The notes under the pieces: generated by a model
Told to the model about the DNA's origin: nothing
The model's input: only the letters and a program-made list of their open reading frames with translations
Database searches by the model: none
Shown here: positions 1-7,744 of the stretch, piece after piece
How positions within the stretch are numbered: position 1 is the first letter of the stretch
Layout of the letters: each line of letters opens with the position of its first letter
Translations under genes and position numbers: made by a program
Source: Synechococcus elongatus PCC 11801
GTDB taxonomy: Bacteria > Cyanobacteriota > Cyanobacteriia > Synechococcales > Synechococcaceae
Reading direction: 5' to 3'
Assembly (NCBI RefSeq): GCF_003846445.2
Contig: NZ_CP030139.2
Location: forward strand, 1,612,001-1,676,000
DNA length: 64,000 nt

Positions 1-915
1 CGGCTCTATGTCTTCAGCTTGGATAGCCGTTACACCTGGAATGAATCCCGTCAAAAGCTGGTGCGTTTGGTTGCGGATCAAACCGCTGTTGCCATTGAAA
101 ATGATGCACTGACCACTGAGCTGCGCCAGAAAGAACGTCTCGATCGCGAGTTAGAAATTGGGGCTGAAATCCAGTTGCAATTACTGCCCAGCCAATGTCC
201 TGCCATTGAGGGGTTAGAAATTGCAGCTGCCTGTCGCACGGCCAGTCGCGTCGGAGGCGATTACTACGACTTCATTCCCACTCGCACCCACAGCGATGAA
301 CAAGGGCGATTGCAACCGGATGCTGGTTCCCCTTGGGCGATCGCAATCGGCGACATCATGGGCAAAGGGGTGCCTGCTGGCCTGATTATGACGATGCTGC
401 GCGGCATGCTGCGGGCTGAAGTCCTCAATCGGCACCGGCCCAGCCAAGTCTTGGCCCACCTCAATCAGGTGATCTACGCCGACCTAGAGCATTCCAATCG
501 CTTTGCTACCCTCTTCTACTCGGAATACGATCCCAGCACGCGATCGCTGTCCTTTAGTAATGCAGCCCACAATCCGCCCCTACTCTGGCGGCAAGCTACG
601 GGTAACCTGCACCGGCTCGATGCCTTTGGCATGATGATTGGCCTAGAAGCCGACAACGCCTATGCGGAACAGCAGGTGCAACTACAGCCGGGCGATGTAG
701 TTCTTTACTACACCGATGGCTTGACCGACGCCTCCGATCCGCGCGGCAACCGTTTTGATGAAGAGAATGTGGCGATCGCTTTTCGGGATGCCTGTCGGCG
801 TCGACTCTCGGCCGATGCACTCCTTGCGGATCTCTTCAATCGAGTCCAGCGGTTCATTGGTCCCGATCGCCATAACGAAGATGACATGACTCTCGTCGTA
901 CTGCGAGCCGTTTAA
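1..915 (+). CDS. SpoIIE/RsbU-type PP2C serine phosphatase, 5' end outside window
   Basis: The reading frame is open from base 1, so the N-terminus is missing. The first residues look like the end of a GAF domain (motif DQTAVAIEN), followed by a short linker helix (ERLDRELEIGAEIQ) that typically joins a sensor to a SpoIIE/RsbU phosphatase domain. The phosphatase domain fills the rest: GGDYYDF, IGDIMGKGVPA and the late NEDDMTLVVL motif supply the acidic metal ligands of the PP2C fold. Such proteins dephosphorylate anti-sigma-factor antagonists in partner-switching pathways. No anti-sigma or antagonist gene is visible downstream, so the target is unknown. The family call is firm; the physiological role is inference. 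Confidence 0.9.
   Translation, partial: RLYVFSLDSRYTWNESRQKLVRLVADQTAVAIENDALTTELRQKERLDRELEIGAEIQLQLLPSQCPAIEGLEIAAACRTASRVGGDYYDFIPTRTHSDEQGRLQPDAGSPWAIAIGDIMGKGVPAGLIMTMLRGMLRAEVLNRHRPSQVLAHLNQVIYADLEHSNRFATLFYSEYDPSTRSLSFSNAAHNPPLLWRQATGNLHRLDAFGMMIGLEADNAYAEQQVQLQPGDVVLYYTDGLTDASDPRGNRFDEENVAIAFRDACRRRLSADALLADLFNRVQRFIGPDRHNEDDMTLVVLRAV
337..344. repeat. HIP1 palindrome GCGATCGC, first of very many copies
   Basis: This octamer is the first complete copy in the window. It recurs throughout, inside genes and between them, usually extended to GGCGATCGCC-like forms. It is known as the highly iterated palindrome of many cyanobacteria. The only long gap in its distribution that I noticed is 4797-6751. 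Confidence 0.95.
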
Positions 916-968
916 CGAGACAATTAAGCCCTAAATCAATCTGTGCACAACCTTGTGGAAGCGCAACG

Positions 969-1130
969 ATGCTAGAAGCTGTCTGGTTCGCGATTGATGT
1001 CAGCAATAGTGATGTCATTCAAAACATCCGTCAATCTTGGGATGGATTTGTGAGTTCTGGTCAAGCGTGGGCAGCGCTGTTTGGCGTGGCTTTTGGCTAC
1101 TTCGTCGCCAAATTCACGAGCTATGGCTGA
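969..1130 (+). CDS. small single-pass membrane protein, 53 aa, function unknown
   Basis: An ATG-initiated frame of 53 codons sits between the phosphatase and argH, with a purine-rich TGGAAG stretch upstream that could serve as ribosome binding site. The N-terminal half is polar (SNSDVIQNIRQSWDGF); the C-terminal third (AWAALFGVAFGYFVAKF) is a likely membrane helix ending in a lysine. It resembles in size the tiny single-helix subunits found in thylakoid complexes, but I do not recognise it as any specific one. Spacing of 53 nt from the phosphatase stop would allow co-transcription. Real but uncharacterised is the best call. Confidence 0.55.
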   Translation: MLEAVWFAIDVSNSDVIQNIRQSWDGFVSSGQAWAALFGVAFGYFVAKFTSYG

Positions 1131-1207
1131 AGCACAATGAGTGGCTACCGTAGCTGCTCGACTCACTCCCTGAAATCTCACTGCGGAAGGGACAGGCAGG
1201 GCTATGA

Positions 1208-2638
1208 TTGCCTGTGGCCTTCCCTACACAGAGTCTGGTGACCCAAGCTGCTGCCCCACAACCTTGGAGCGATCGCTTCGAAACAGCACTCCATCCGGCG
1301 ATCGTGGTTTTCAACGCCAGTATCGGCTTTGATTTGGCGTTGATCGAATATGACCTGACGGGGTCGCAGGCCCATGCCCAAATGCTGGCAGAGCAAGGCA
1401 TTATCAGCCGCGAGGAAGGGGAAGCGATCGTTGCGGGGCTCGAACAAATTCGCAGCGAGTATCGGGCGGGTCAATTCCAACCGGGACTCGATGCAGAAGA
1501 CGTCCATTTTGCTGTCGAACGGCGGCTGACGGAACTGCTGGGTGACGTCGGTAAGAAGCTGCACACCGCCCGATCGCGCAACGACCAAGTCGGAACAGAT
1601 ACAAGGCTCTATCTGCGCGATCGCGTCGATCGCATCCGGCAGCAGCTGCGGGAGTATCAGCGGGTTTTGCTGGCGCAAGCTGAGCAGCATGTTGAGACGT
1701 TGATTCCTGGCTATACCCACTTGCAGCGAGCTCAACCCTTGAGCTTGGCGCACCATCTCCACGCCTATTTAGAAATGGCAGAGCGTGATTGGGAGCGGCT
1801 AGGCGATCTGCGCAAGCGCCTGAATACGTCTCCTTTGGGTGCGGGTGCCTTAGCGGGGACGACCTTCCCAATCAATCGCCAACGGACGGCGGAATTACTG
1901 GGCTTTGAGCGGGTTTATGCCAACAGCTTGGATGCCGTCAGCGATCGCGACAGCTTAGTCGAATTTTTGGCAGCAGCCAGCTTGATCATGGTGCACCTCA
2001 GCCGTTTGGCGGAAGAGGTGATTCTCTGGGCTTCTGAGGAGTTTCGCTTTGTCCGCCTCAGCGATCGCTGCGCGACCGGCTCCAGCATCATGCCCCAGAA
2101 GAAAAACCCTGATGTGCCGGAACTGGTGCGCGGTAAAACAGGACGGGTGTTTGGGCATCTGCAAGCCATGCTCGTAGTCTTGAAAGGTTTGCCACTGGCC
2201 TACAACAAAGACTTGCAGGAAGACAAAGAAGGCTTGTTTGATGCGGTGCAAACCGTGGAAAGTTGTCTCGAAGCGATGACGATCTTGTTCGCAGAGGGGC
2301 TGAGCTTCCAGCCCGATCACCTAGCCGCGGCGGTCGAATCTGACTTTTCCAATGCCACGGACGTGGCGGATTATTTGGCCGCACGGGGCGTTCCTTTCCG
2401 CGAAGCCTATAACTTAGTGGGTCGTGTTGTCCGCACCTGCTTAGCGCAGGGTAAGTTGCTCAAGGATTTGAGCTTGGACGAGTGGCAAGCACTGCATCCA
2501 CAATTTGAGGCGGACATTTACGAGGCGATCGCCCCGCGACAAGTAGTTGCGGCTCGCAACAGTCAAGGTGGAACAGGTTTTGAGCAAGTGCGCTCAGCTC
2601 TAGCCACCGTTCGGCAGCGCTTAGAGTCTACGACCTAG
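1208..2638 (+). CDS. argH: argininosuccinate lyase
   Basis: Catalyses the last step of arginine synthesis, argininosuccinate to arginine plus fumarate, in the cytoplasm. The fumarase/aspartase superfamily signature [11 protein letters not shown] lies at about residues 292-302 with the catalytic serine loop, and TARSRNDQV and [10 protein letters not shown] are the conserved substrate-binding blocks. The length of about 460-476 aa matches the family. The start is not certain: TTG at 1208 has an AGGG-like sequence upstream, while GTG at 1214 or 1238 would give a protein closer to the usual N-terminus. argF for the preceding urea-cycle-type step lies far away at 60.5 kb, so the arginine genes are dispersed. 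Confidence 0.95.
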   Translation: MPVAFPTQSLVTQAAAPQPWSDRFETALHPAIVVFNASIGFDLALIEYDLTGSQAHAQMLAEQGIISREEGEAIVAGLEQIRSEYRAGQFQPGLDAEDVHFAVERRLTELLGDVGKKLHTARSRNDQVGTDTRLYLRDRVDRIRQQLREYQRVLLAQAEQHVETLIPGYTHLQRAQPLSLAHHLHAYLEMAERDWERLGDLRKRLNTSPLGAGALAGTTFPINRQRTAELLGFERVYANSLDAVSDRDSLVEFLAAASLIMVHLSRLAEEVILWASEEFRFVRLSDRCATGSSIMPQKKNPDVPELVRGKTGRVFGHLQAMLVVLKGLPLAYNKDLQEDKEGLFDAVQTVESCLEAMTILFAEGLSFQPDHLAAAVESDFSNATDVADYLAARGVPFREAYNLVGRVVRTCLAQGKLLKDLSLDEWQALHPQFEADIYEAIAPRQVVAARNSQGGTGFEQVRSALATVRQRLESTT

Positions 2639-2805
2639 GCGCGATCGCAGCTCATTCCAACCTGAGCGAATACTCACCGATCGTTACGTTTCAAGGCCTT
2701 TCGCCCGCATCAACGTTAGGCTAATTGCCTAGCCCTGTTGTTCAGCGGCTTGTCTCTGTCTCGCTAGGAGTTCGCGATCGCGTGTCTTGGTTGTGCAGTC
2801 TGTCG

Positions 2806-3117
2806 ATGTTTTCGCGTGAGCACTGTATTGCCCTCTGTGGGGCACTGGTGCCGCTGACCATCCTGCTGACCTTTAGTGCGATTTTGCTGGTCTTGGCAGA
2901 AGCTCCCCGCGTTTGGCAACGCAGCTTAGCCTTAGCGGGTTCTCTCCCCGCGATCTTGATGGTGCTGCACGTCTACAGCTGGTGGGCCGTCGGAGTGGTT
3001 GCTGCGCCGACGTTCATCCTCTGCGGCTTGACTGTGATCTGTGGTGCTATCCAATGGGTGATCTTGAAGCGATCGCTCACACCCATAGCGATCGCTCCAG
3101 TGCAGGTGGTGAGTTAG
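2806..3117 (+). CDS. small integral membrane protein, about 103 aa, unknown
   Basis: A mostly hydrophobic protein with three probable membrane helices (around ALVPLTILLTFSAILLVL, SLPAILMVLHVYSWW and VVAAPTFILCGLTVICG). I chose ATG at 2806; in-frame GTG at 2782 or TTG at 2725 would extend it by 8 or 27 residues, and no strong ribosome binding site decides between them. The stop overlaps by 4 nt the end of the convergent SDR gene. I do not recognise the family and give no function. Confidence 0.5.
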   Translation: MFSREHCIALCGALVPLTILLTFSAILLVLAEAPRVWQRSLALAGSLPAILMVLHVYSWWAVGVVAAPTFILCGLTVICGAIQWVILKRSLTPIAIAPVQVVS

Positions 3118-4010
3118 GGCAGGAATTGCTGCAGGGCCGACTTGAGATCGGGATAGCGGAATTGGAAGCCACTCGTCTCTAAGCGCTTTGGCAGCACTTG
3201 TTGACCTTCGAGCACGAGCAACGCCCCTTCACCCAACAAGGCTTCCAAGGCAAAACCCGGCACCGGCAACCAAGAGGGTCGTTGCAGCACTTCCCCGAGA
3301 ATTCGGCTCAGTTCCATCATCCGCACCGGCTGCGGGGCCGTGGCGTTGTAGGTGCCCTGATAGCTGGGATTGGCGATCGCCTCAAGAATCAGCGAGACTA
3401 AATCTTCGCGTTGAATCCAAGAAACCCACTGCTGACCGCTACCGATGGGACCGCCCGCAAACAACTTGAAGGGGCCAAGCATCTTGCCAATTGCGCCACC
3501 CGGACCAACAACGATACCAATCCGCAATGTCACTAGGCGGGTACCGCTAGCCGTGACTGCTTGAGCTTCTTGTTCCCAAGCTTGGCAAATTTCCGCGAGG
3601 TAATCCTGCCCAGCAGAGCTATCTTCGCTGAATTGCGCAGTTTCACTGGTCCCGTAGTAGCCAATGGCCGAGGCACTGACGAGGACTGCCGGTTTTTGCT
3701 GGGCGGCAGCGATCGCACTGACCAAGGCCCGTGTAGTTTGTACCCGACTATCCTTGAGGCGTTGTTTTTGCGCAGGCGTCCAGCGCTGTTCAGCGATCGG
3801 TTCACCGGCTAGGTTGATAACCGCATCAGCACCTTCTACAGCAGCCAGCCAGCTTGCCTGATCGGCGGCATCAAACACTTGGCAACCCGTCAGTTGCTGC
3901 GCAACCGTAGGTCGTTGACTGAGGATCCGTAGCTCGTGCCCCTCGGCCTGCAACCGCTCGACTAGACGACGACCGACAAAGCCTGTCGCGCCCGTAATCG
4001 CAATCTTCAC
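3114..4010 (-). CDS. TIGR01777-type NAD(P)-binding epimerase-like protein (SDR39U1 family)
   Basis: An extended short-chain dehydrogenase. The N-terminus MKIAITGATGFVG carries the Gly-rich dinucleotide motif at residues 7-13. The central SASAIGYYGTSE supplies the Ser and Tyr positions of the active site, and the C-terminal segment (VPGFALEALLGEGALLVLEGQQV) matches the DUF1731 tail diagnostic of the YfcH/SDR39U1 group. At 298 aa it has the normal family length. Substrate is unknown for this family; a role linked to cell division or plastid-type biogenesis has been proposed for homologues but not shown here. It lies 17 nt downstream of the Psb28-family gene on the same strand and is probably co-transcribed with it. 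Confidence 0.88.
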   Translation of the reverse strand: MKIAITGATGFVGRRLVERLQAEGHELRILSQRPTVAQQLTGCQVFDAADQASWLAAVEGADAVINLAGEPIAEQRWTPAQKQRLKDSRVQTTRALVSAIAAAQQKPAVLVSASAIGYYGTSETAQFSEDSSAGQDYLAEICQAWEQEAQAVTASGTRLVTLRIGIVVGPGGAIGKMLGPFKLFAGGPIGSGQQWVSWIQREDLVSLILEAIANPSYQGTYNATAPQPVRMMELSRILGEVLQRPSWLPVPGFALEALLGEGALLVLEGQQVLPKRLETSGFQFRYPDLKSALQQFLP

Positions 4011-4027
4011 ACCTAAATCTCCCGTCG

Positions 4028-4402
4028 TTATGGCTGGCGATCGCCGTAGGTCATGCCATTGGCCGCAGCGTAGCGCTCCATAAAGCGCATGAAGCGTTGC
4101 CAGTGGTCTTCATTGTCGATCGGGATGACAAACTCGACGCGATCGAGTTCATCGCCGTCATCCCCGCCAAACACGAGTTTGGAGGAGTCAGGCCAGAGTT
4201 CGATCGCGCCTTCACTATCAGTAAGCCGAATGGCCTTGGAAAAGCGGCTCCTAAAGCTGTTAAAGCGATCGAGGGCTTTGAGGGCACGAAATCGAAGCAA
4301 GACGTTGCGGCTGCCGGTCTGGCGATCGCGCCGTAGGCTGACGTTATCTAGGTCTTCGGCAATGCCATCAAACAGTTCAATGGTGGGCAGTACGTCGGTC
4401 AT
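4028..4402 (-). CDS. psb28: Psb28-family photosystem II assembly protein (divergent, Psb28-2-like)
   Basis: The C-terminal signature HWQRFMRFMERYAAANGM is the hallmark of Psb28, a cytoplasmic-face factor that binds CP47 during photosystem II assembly and repair. The start at 4402 (MTDVLPTIELF) is fixed by AGGAGG eight bases upstream; an upstream in-frame codon would add 22 residues lacking family similarity. The protein has 124 aa, slightly longer than canonical Psb28 (about 112), and the middle (RFSKAIRLTDSEGAIELWPDSS) is divergent, so the Psb28-2 paralogue is more likely than Psb28-1. It probably forms a two-gene unit with the SDR protein downstream. Confidence 0.78.
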   Translation of the reverse strand: MTDVLPTIELFDGIAEDLDNVSLRRDRQTGSRNVLLRFRALKALDRFNSFRSRFSKAIRLTDSEGAIELWPDSSKLVFGGDDGDELDRVEFVIPIDNEDHWQRFMRFMERYAAANGMTYGDRQP

Positions 4403-4866
4403 AGCCCTGCCTCCTAGTGGCTCTCCTTCTACTCTGACACTTTGCATAGGATCCAGGAGAGGCAACAAGCGATCGCAAATGCAGTAGCGACATTGATCAG
4501 CAGAATCAGCAAACCATCTTCTTATAGGTCATTGGGGCCCACAAGCTACTCGTAGAGAGTAGTTAACTGATCTTTAGGAGTCGTTAGGCCATGTTGAAAA
4601 TGGTCTGGGTATTGTTGGAGATAACCCAGTGATTAAAAAAGAGTCATTAATTATTGTTTGGCTATAACTATCGCATCTTTTTTAGGAGTCGGCTCTGGTT
4701 AATCATGAGCTGACTCTTGTCGCAGAACATCATTTGATCGCGAATCCTGAGCGGATCCTAGTCTAGTTTGAGAGAATGGGGGTATGCTGCGATCGCGTTG
4801 GGATGGAAGAGTCAGCCATAGCAAAGTTTAATCCAGTTTGGCAACGGCAACTGCTCAACTTCTATT
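4403..4866. other. intergenic region, A+T-rich, with one stem-loop
   Basis: 464 bp between the divergently oriented Psb28-family gene and the broken pilin. The left part must hold the Psb28-unit promoter. The only structure I see is an imperfect hairpin at 4686-4716. A 13-codon ATG frame near 4591 with TAGGAG upstream is too short to call. A HIP1 site at 4789-4796 is the last one before the HIP1-free patch. Confidence 0.5.
4686..4716. other. imperfect stem-loop (arms AGTCGGCTC / GAGCTGACT)
   Basis: Arms 4687-4695 and 4707-4715 pair over nine positions with one G-T wobble around an 11-nt loop; one more G-C pair closes the base. There is no T-run directly after it on either strand, so it is not a good intrinsic terminator. 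It could be an operator or an RNA element ahead of the pilin remnant. Confidence 0.4.
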
Positions 4867-5399
4867 TTGACCCGCACCTCGCGATCCCAAGGTTTTACAA
4901 TCACTGAAATTTTAATTGTGATTATCATTGTCGGCATTCTGGCAGCAGTTGCCACACCAAGCTTGGCAGGCTTTGTTGGACAACAACAAACGAATCAAGC
5001 TACGAGCGAAGTTTAAGCATCCATTCTAGAAATGGTACGTGAGACTCAGCGGACAAATATAGAAGAAGGATGTAAACTTTTGTCGAGTGATATTACTGTG
5101 ACAAGAATTATTCGAAGAATTACTCCTGCAAAAACCCTAATTGATTGCTAAATAGTCGCTCTTTTCCATCTGAGACAACGATTGCTGACAACAATTTTAA
5201 TGGTGTCAGTATTGTTGCTTACGGAACGGGCAATGTCAGGATCTTAAGTGGAACGAATCCAATTAGCGTTGCAAGTATTCGGCTCAGCAATACTAAAAGT
5301 CCTGCTTTCCAGCGTTGCGTACAAGTTGCAGCACCACAAGGATTGGTGCGAACTGGTCGCATGATTGGTGGGACTTGTGTAATTGATCGGATTAACTAA
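4867..5399 (+). pseudogene. type IV pilin-like protein, broken by a stop and a frameshift
   Basis: Frame 1 begins at or before TTG 4867 and encodes a textbook prepilin N-terminus: short basic leader, then G|FTITEILIVIIIVGILAA, with the glycine cleavage site, Glu at +5 and the hydrophobic helix. It hits TAA at 5014-5016. The same frame continues as plausible pilin sequence (VRETQRTNIEEGCKLLSSD) to a second stop at 5149. A different frame from about 5145 to 5399 then supplies a typical pseudopilin C-terminal domain (ISVASIRLSNT, CVQVAAPQGLVRTG, GGTCVIDRIN) with two cysteines. Joined, the parts give about 175 aa, the size of a FimT/GspH-type pilin. Two lesions make a functional product unlikely. 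Confidence 0.8.
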
Positions 5400-5455
5400 T
5401 AAACAAACTACAGCTACCTAATAAAATCCAAAAATTGCTATTATTTTTAGTTTAA

Positions 5456-6219
5456 CTAACTGCGAATTTTTGCAATGATATCGGCACAGGAAAGATTGGT
5501 TGCCGCAATTCGGCGTTCTAGAGGTAATCCCAAATAAATTTGTACCGAGCGGCGAGAAGTATTATTGATATCAGTCCTCATACCACTTGTAGAAACACTA
5601 GTTTCTGTATAGCCAGCTACGCGTGAAGTACAAGCTACAGGCAGAGGTTCAAGTGCAGGGATTGCTGCTACACCATCCAAGAAGACTTGGTTGGTAGGAG
5701 AATCAGCAAGAAACTGCGACCTGCCGCATTTTGGGTGAGTAGCGACTCCTGAAAATCACCGGCTGCAGCTGCATTTGTAACCCAACTTGGCCGATTAGCC
5801 GCCAGCCCCTCTATACCAGAAAGGATCGATGCTGCTTTGGTTGCATCAATCTGCGAAACACCGCCACAAGTGCCGGACTGACCACTGTTTTTAATCGTAT
5901 TTAAGACTTGGACATATCTTTCAAGCAAAGCATAACGATCATCCCACTGAGACTTATCGACATCAGCCAAAAAATTGTATTGCCGATTTAATTGAGTAAA
6001 CAGAAAGTCAAGACCATTTTCAGCATTGATTCGAGCAGCAACAGCCTGTGGATCTTGTTGACTTGAAGTCCGTTCCGAAGCTGCCCGAACGAGCAATGCA
6101 GTGCTAGAGACGACAAGGATAATTCCCAAGCCAACGACAATTCCTAAAACATAACCCTTGGGATGCCGAGAACGCCGCCGCGTCCGTGTCCGTTTACCTA
6201 GCCACTCTTGCACTTTCAT
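5456..6219 (-). pseudogene. PilX-like minor pilin or pilus-associated membrane protein, frameshifted
   Basis: The N-terminal part (ATG 6219, to about 5712) has a very basic start, one membrane helix (YVLGIVVGLGIILVVSSTALLV, about residues 27-48) and a following RTSSQQDP...INAENGLDFLF region that resembles the PilX_N pattern in which a helix is followed by an AENGL/AEAGL motif. The prepilin Glu at +5 is absent. In the sequence AATGCGGCAGGTCGCAGTTT (minus strand, around 5710) the frame changes: frame A runs on to a stop at 5668, while the -1 frame continues as SQFLADSPTNQVFLDG and on to 5456 with a Cys-containing C-terminal domain. One missing base explains it. The pilin remnant lies tail-to-tail with it. 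Confidence 0.72.
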
Positions 6220-6452
6220 GATCAACACCTGCCATACAGCAATTGATCCCTACAACTCCATCATGCCGAATCTTTGGAAGACTGTGCTTTCAATGACGCA
6301 AAAGATAGAAAGCTCAATCTTCCCCTCCCCTGCTGTCATTATTCATAAACTTCCATCGAGACCTGAGGGGCTTAGCCATGGCTACTTTGTGAGACTGACA
6401 GTGTTTCCCTTACGGTCAGAGGACTAATTCCTAAGCTTTACTTGTAACTCTC

Positions 6453-6481
6453 TTGACAGAATCGATTTCAAACAAATAATT
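6453..6481 (+). promoter_or_regulatory. near-consensus sigma70-type promoter
   Basis: TTGACA at 6453-6458, a 17-base spacer, and ATAATT at 6476-6481. Transcription would start near 6488, about 320 bases before the ndhO start codon. It is the best -35/-10 match I noticed in the window. Confidence 0.55.
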
Positions 6482-6494
6482 AGAGCCCAATACA

Positions 6495-6517
6495 AAAGCT
6501 GATCTAATTTCAGCTTT
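6495..6517 (+). other. perfect 8-bp stem-loop at the start of the predicted transcript
   Basis: AAAGCTGA (6495-6502) and TCAGCTTT (6510-6517) pair perfectly around a 7-base loop. It lies 7-30 bases after the predicted start of the transcript from the 6453 promoter and is followed by ATT, so it could be a 5' stabilising hairpin or a weak terminator of a very short RNA. Confidence 0.45.
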
Positions 6518-6805
6518 ATTCCCCAGTACCAATAGTAGCTACTTACTCGTAAAACTAGGCTACAACTAGCAAGAGCTCAGAATCATTCAATCAACAAAGG
6601 TTCGGACAAGCAATTCTTCAACCTAATGAATCAACTGGTCTCTTCAGTCGTTGAGCACCTAGTGCCTACATTCAGATACTCCCCCGAACCGCATTAATCA
6701 TTAATCCTGATGGTTACGGCTCACTATGCTGTTTTCTACAGTTCTTTTTTCGCGATCGCTCCCGCTGCCTACAATGAGGAGCGTATTTCCTCCCAAACCG
6801 ATGCT

Positions 6806-7024
6806 ATGGCTGCAGATCTCAAGAAAGGTTCCCTTGTCCGCGCGATCGCCACTGAACTTGAAGGCAGTGTTGAGCTACTGGCCAGCGACGCTCGCATCCC
6901 CAGCTACATCCTCGAAACTAACGGCGAAATCCTTGACATCAAAGGCGACTATGCCCTAGTGCGCTTCTCACGTCCCACACCCAACGTCTGGCTGCGCCTC
7001 GACCAACTGCAAGCCGCTGCGTAA
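6806..7024 (+). CDS. ndhO: NAD(P)H dehydrogenase (NDH-1) subunit O
   Basis: A 72-aa protein that matches NdhO along its whole length: MAADLKKGSLVRA at the start, PSYILETNGEILDIKGDYALVRF in the middle and PNVWLRLDQLQAA at the end. NdhO is a small, soluble, oxygenic-phototroph-specific subunit of the thylakoid NDH-1 complex, near the ferredoxin-binding side, and influences cyclic electron flow. Start ATG 6806 gives the family N-terminus; an in-frame upstream extension to 6710 is rejected because it adds unrelated residues. No strong ribosome binding site is visible. Confidence 0.92.
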   Translation: MAADLKKGSLVRAIATELEGSVELLASDARIPSYILETNGEILDIKGDYALVRFSRPTPNVWLRLDQLQAAA

Positions 7025-7095
7025 ATTAGTCCATACCTCAAGGGCAGCGATCGCTCTAGGCCTTAGCTCACATTTACTCCCAGGGAGATCTCTTC

Positions 7096-7713
7096 ATGCG
7101 ACGCCTCCTAGCTCAGTCCTTCCTGATTTCCTTTCTGCTGGGTTCGAGTACCGCTGCCTTTGCCCAAGATTTTGACCCGCTCCTGACTGATCCCGACTTT
7201 GGCGGAGCCTTCCCCACCGGGCCTGTCAAAAAACTCGGGGATGGAGAGCTAACCTGCAATCAGCTCTATGCCGAAGTTTCCGACCTCGAAAAAACCATTG
7301 TTCAGCGCCAAAGCGAATATGAAGCGCTGATGACCAAGGTGAGCCAGAGTGCACGGGACATGGCTGCAGCTGCACGAGGAGCAGGCGGTGCTGCCGGTGC
7401 TATCAACACCATTACCGGCTTGGCTGGTCTCATCCCTGGGGCAGGATTTATCGCAGGCACCGTCGGGAGTTTGGCCAGCTCTGCTGCGCAAGACGCTCAA
7501 TTCAACGCGATTGATGCCCAAATGGCTGAGATGGAAGCTACGCAAGGGCAGTTGATGAAGCTCGGCAGTGAGTTGGGTACTGCCACCGCCCGCCGCGAAC
7601 ATCTCACAGAACTGTTCCTCAAAAAAGACTGCAAGGTATCAGAGCTGCAAGCCCCAACACCGCAGCCATCTCCGAATAAACCGTCGCTTCTCAAACCCCG
7701 CAATCCCCTCTAG
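7096..7713 (+). CDS. secreted protein with Gly/Ala-rich helix region, unknown function
   Basis: 205 aa with a clear Sec signal peptide (MRRLLAQSFLISFLLGSSTAAFA, cleavage likely before QDFDPL), so it is periplasmic or lumenal. Residues about 60-95 and 140-170 look like coiled-coil helices (DLEKTIVQRQSEYEAL, AQMAEMEATQGQLMKL). Between them is a glycine/alanine-rich hydrophobic stretch (AAARGAGGAAGAINTITGLAGLIPGAGF) reminiscent of glycine-zipper segments that insert into membranes. Two cysteines (in ELTCNQLY and KKDCKVSE) could form a disulphide. AGGGAG upstream supports ATG 7096. I do not recognise a named family. Confidence 0.75.
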   Translation: MRRLLAQSFLISFLLGSSTAAFAQDFDPLLTDPDFGGAFPTGPVKKLGDGELTCNQLYAEVSDLEKTIVQRQSEYEALMTKVSQSARDMAAAARGAGGAAGAINTITGLAGLIPGAGFIAGTVGSLASSAAQDAQFNAIDAQMAEMEATQGQLMKLGSELGTATARREHLTELFLKKDCKVSELQAPTPQPSPNKPSLLKPRNPL

Positions 7714-7744
7714 GGAGACTGCGATCGCTCACCGCAGGACACTC

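Larger units (their letters stand above)
6220..6805. other. A+T-rich intergenic region upstream of ndhO
   Basis: 586 bp without a convincing gene. Frames present here lack family similarity and read through A+T-rich sequence. It contains a near-consensus promoter at 6453-6481 on the plus strand and a perfect 8-bp hairpin at 6495-6517. A HIP1 site reappears at 6752-6759. Confidence 0.55.

Noticed and set aside
1404-2384. Long minus-strand frames opposite argH and similar frames opposite glgA, tig and sbcC
   Set aside because: They are antisense shadows created by high GC and biased codon use of the real genes; none has a start site, domain or independent context.
4591-4632. 13-codon ATG frame with TAGGAG upstream
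   Set aside because: Too short to support without conservation or expression data; A+T-rich sequence makes such frames common.
5014-5016. Translational readthrough or recoding of the pilin TAA
   Set aside because: No recoding signal is visible and a second lesion (frameshift near 5145) also has to be explained, so a pseudogene is simpler.
5698-5725. Programmed ribosomal frameshift in the PilX-like gene
   Set aside because: No X-XXY-YYZ heptamer or downstream pseudoknot is evident at the join; a one-base deletion accounts for it.
6158-6427. 89-codon plus-strand frame in the A+T-rich region
   Set aside because: Its first part is antisense to the basic N-terminus of the PilX-like gene and the rest lacks coding character, ribosome binding site or family motif.
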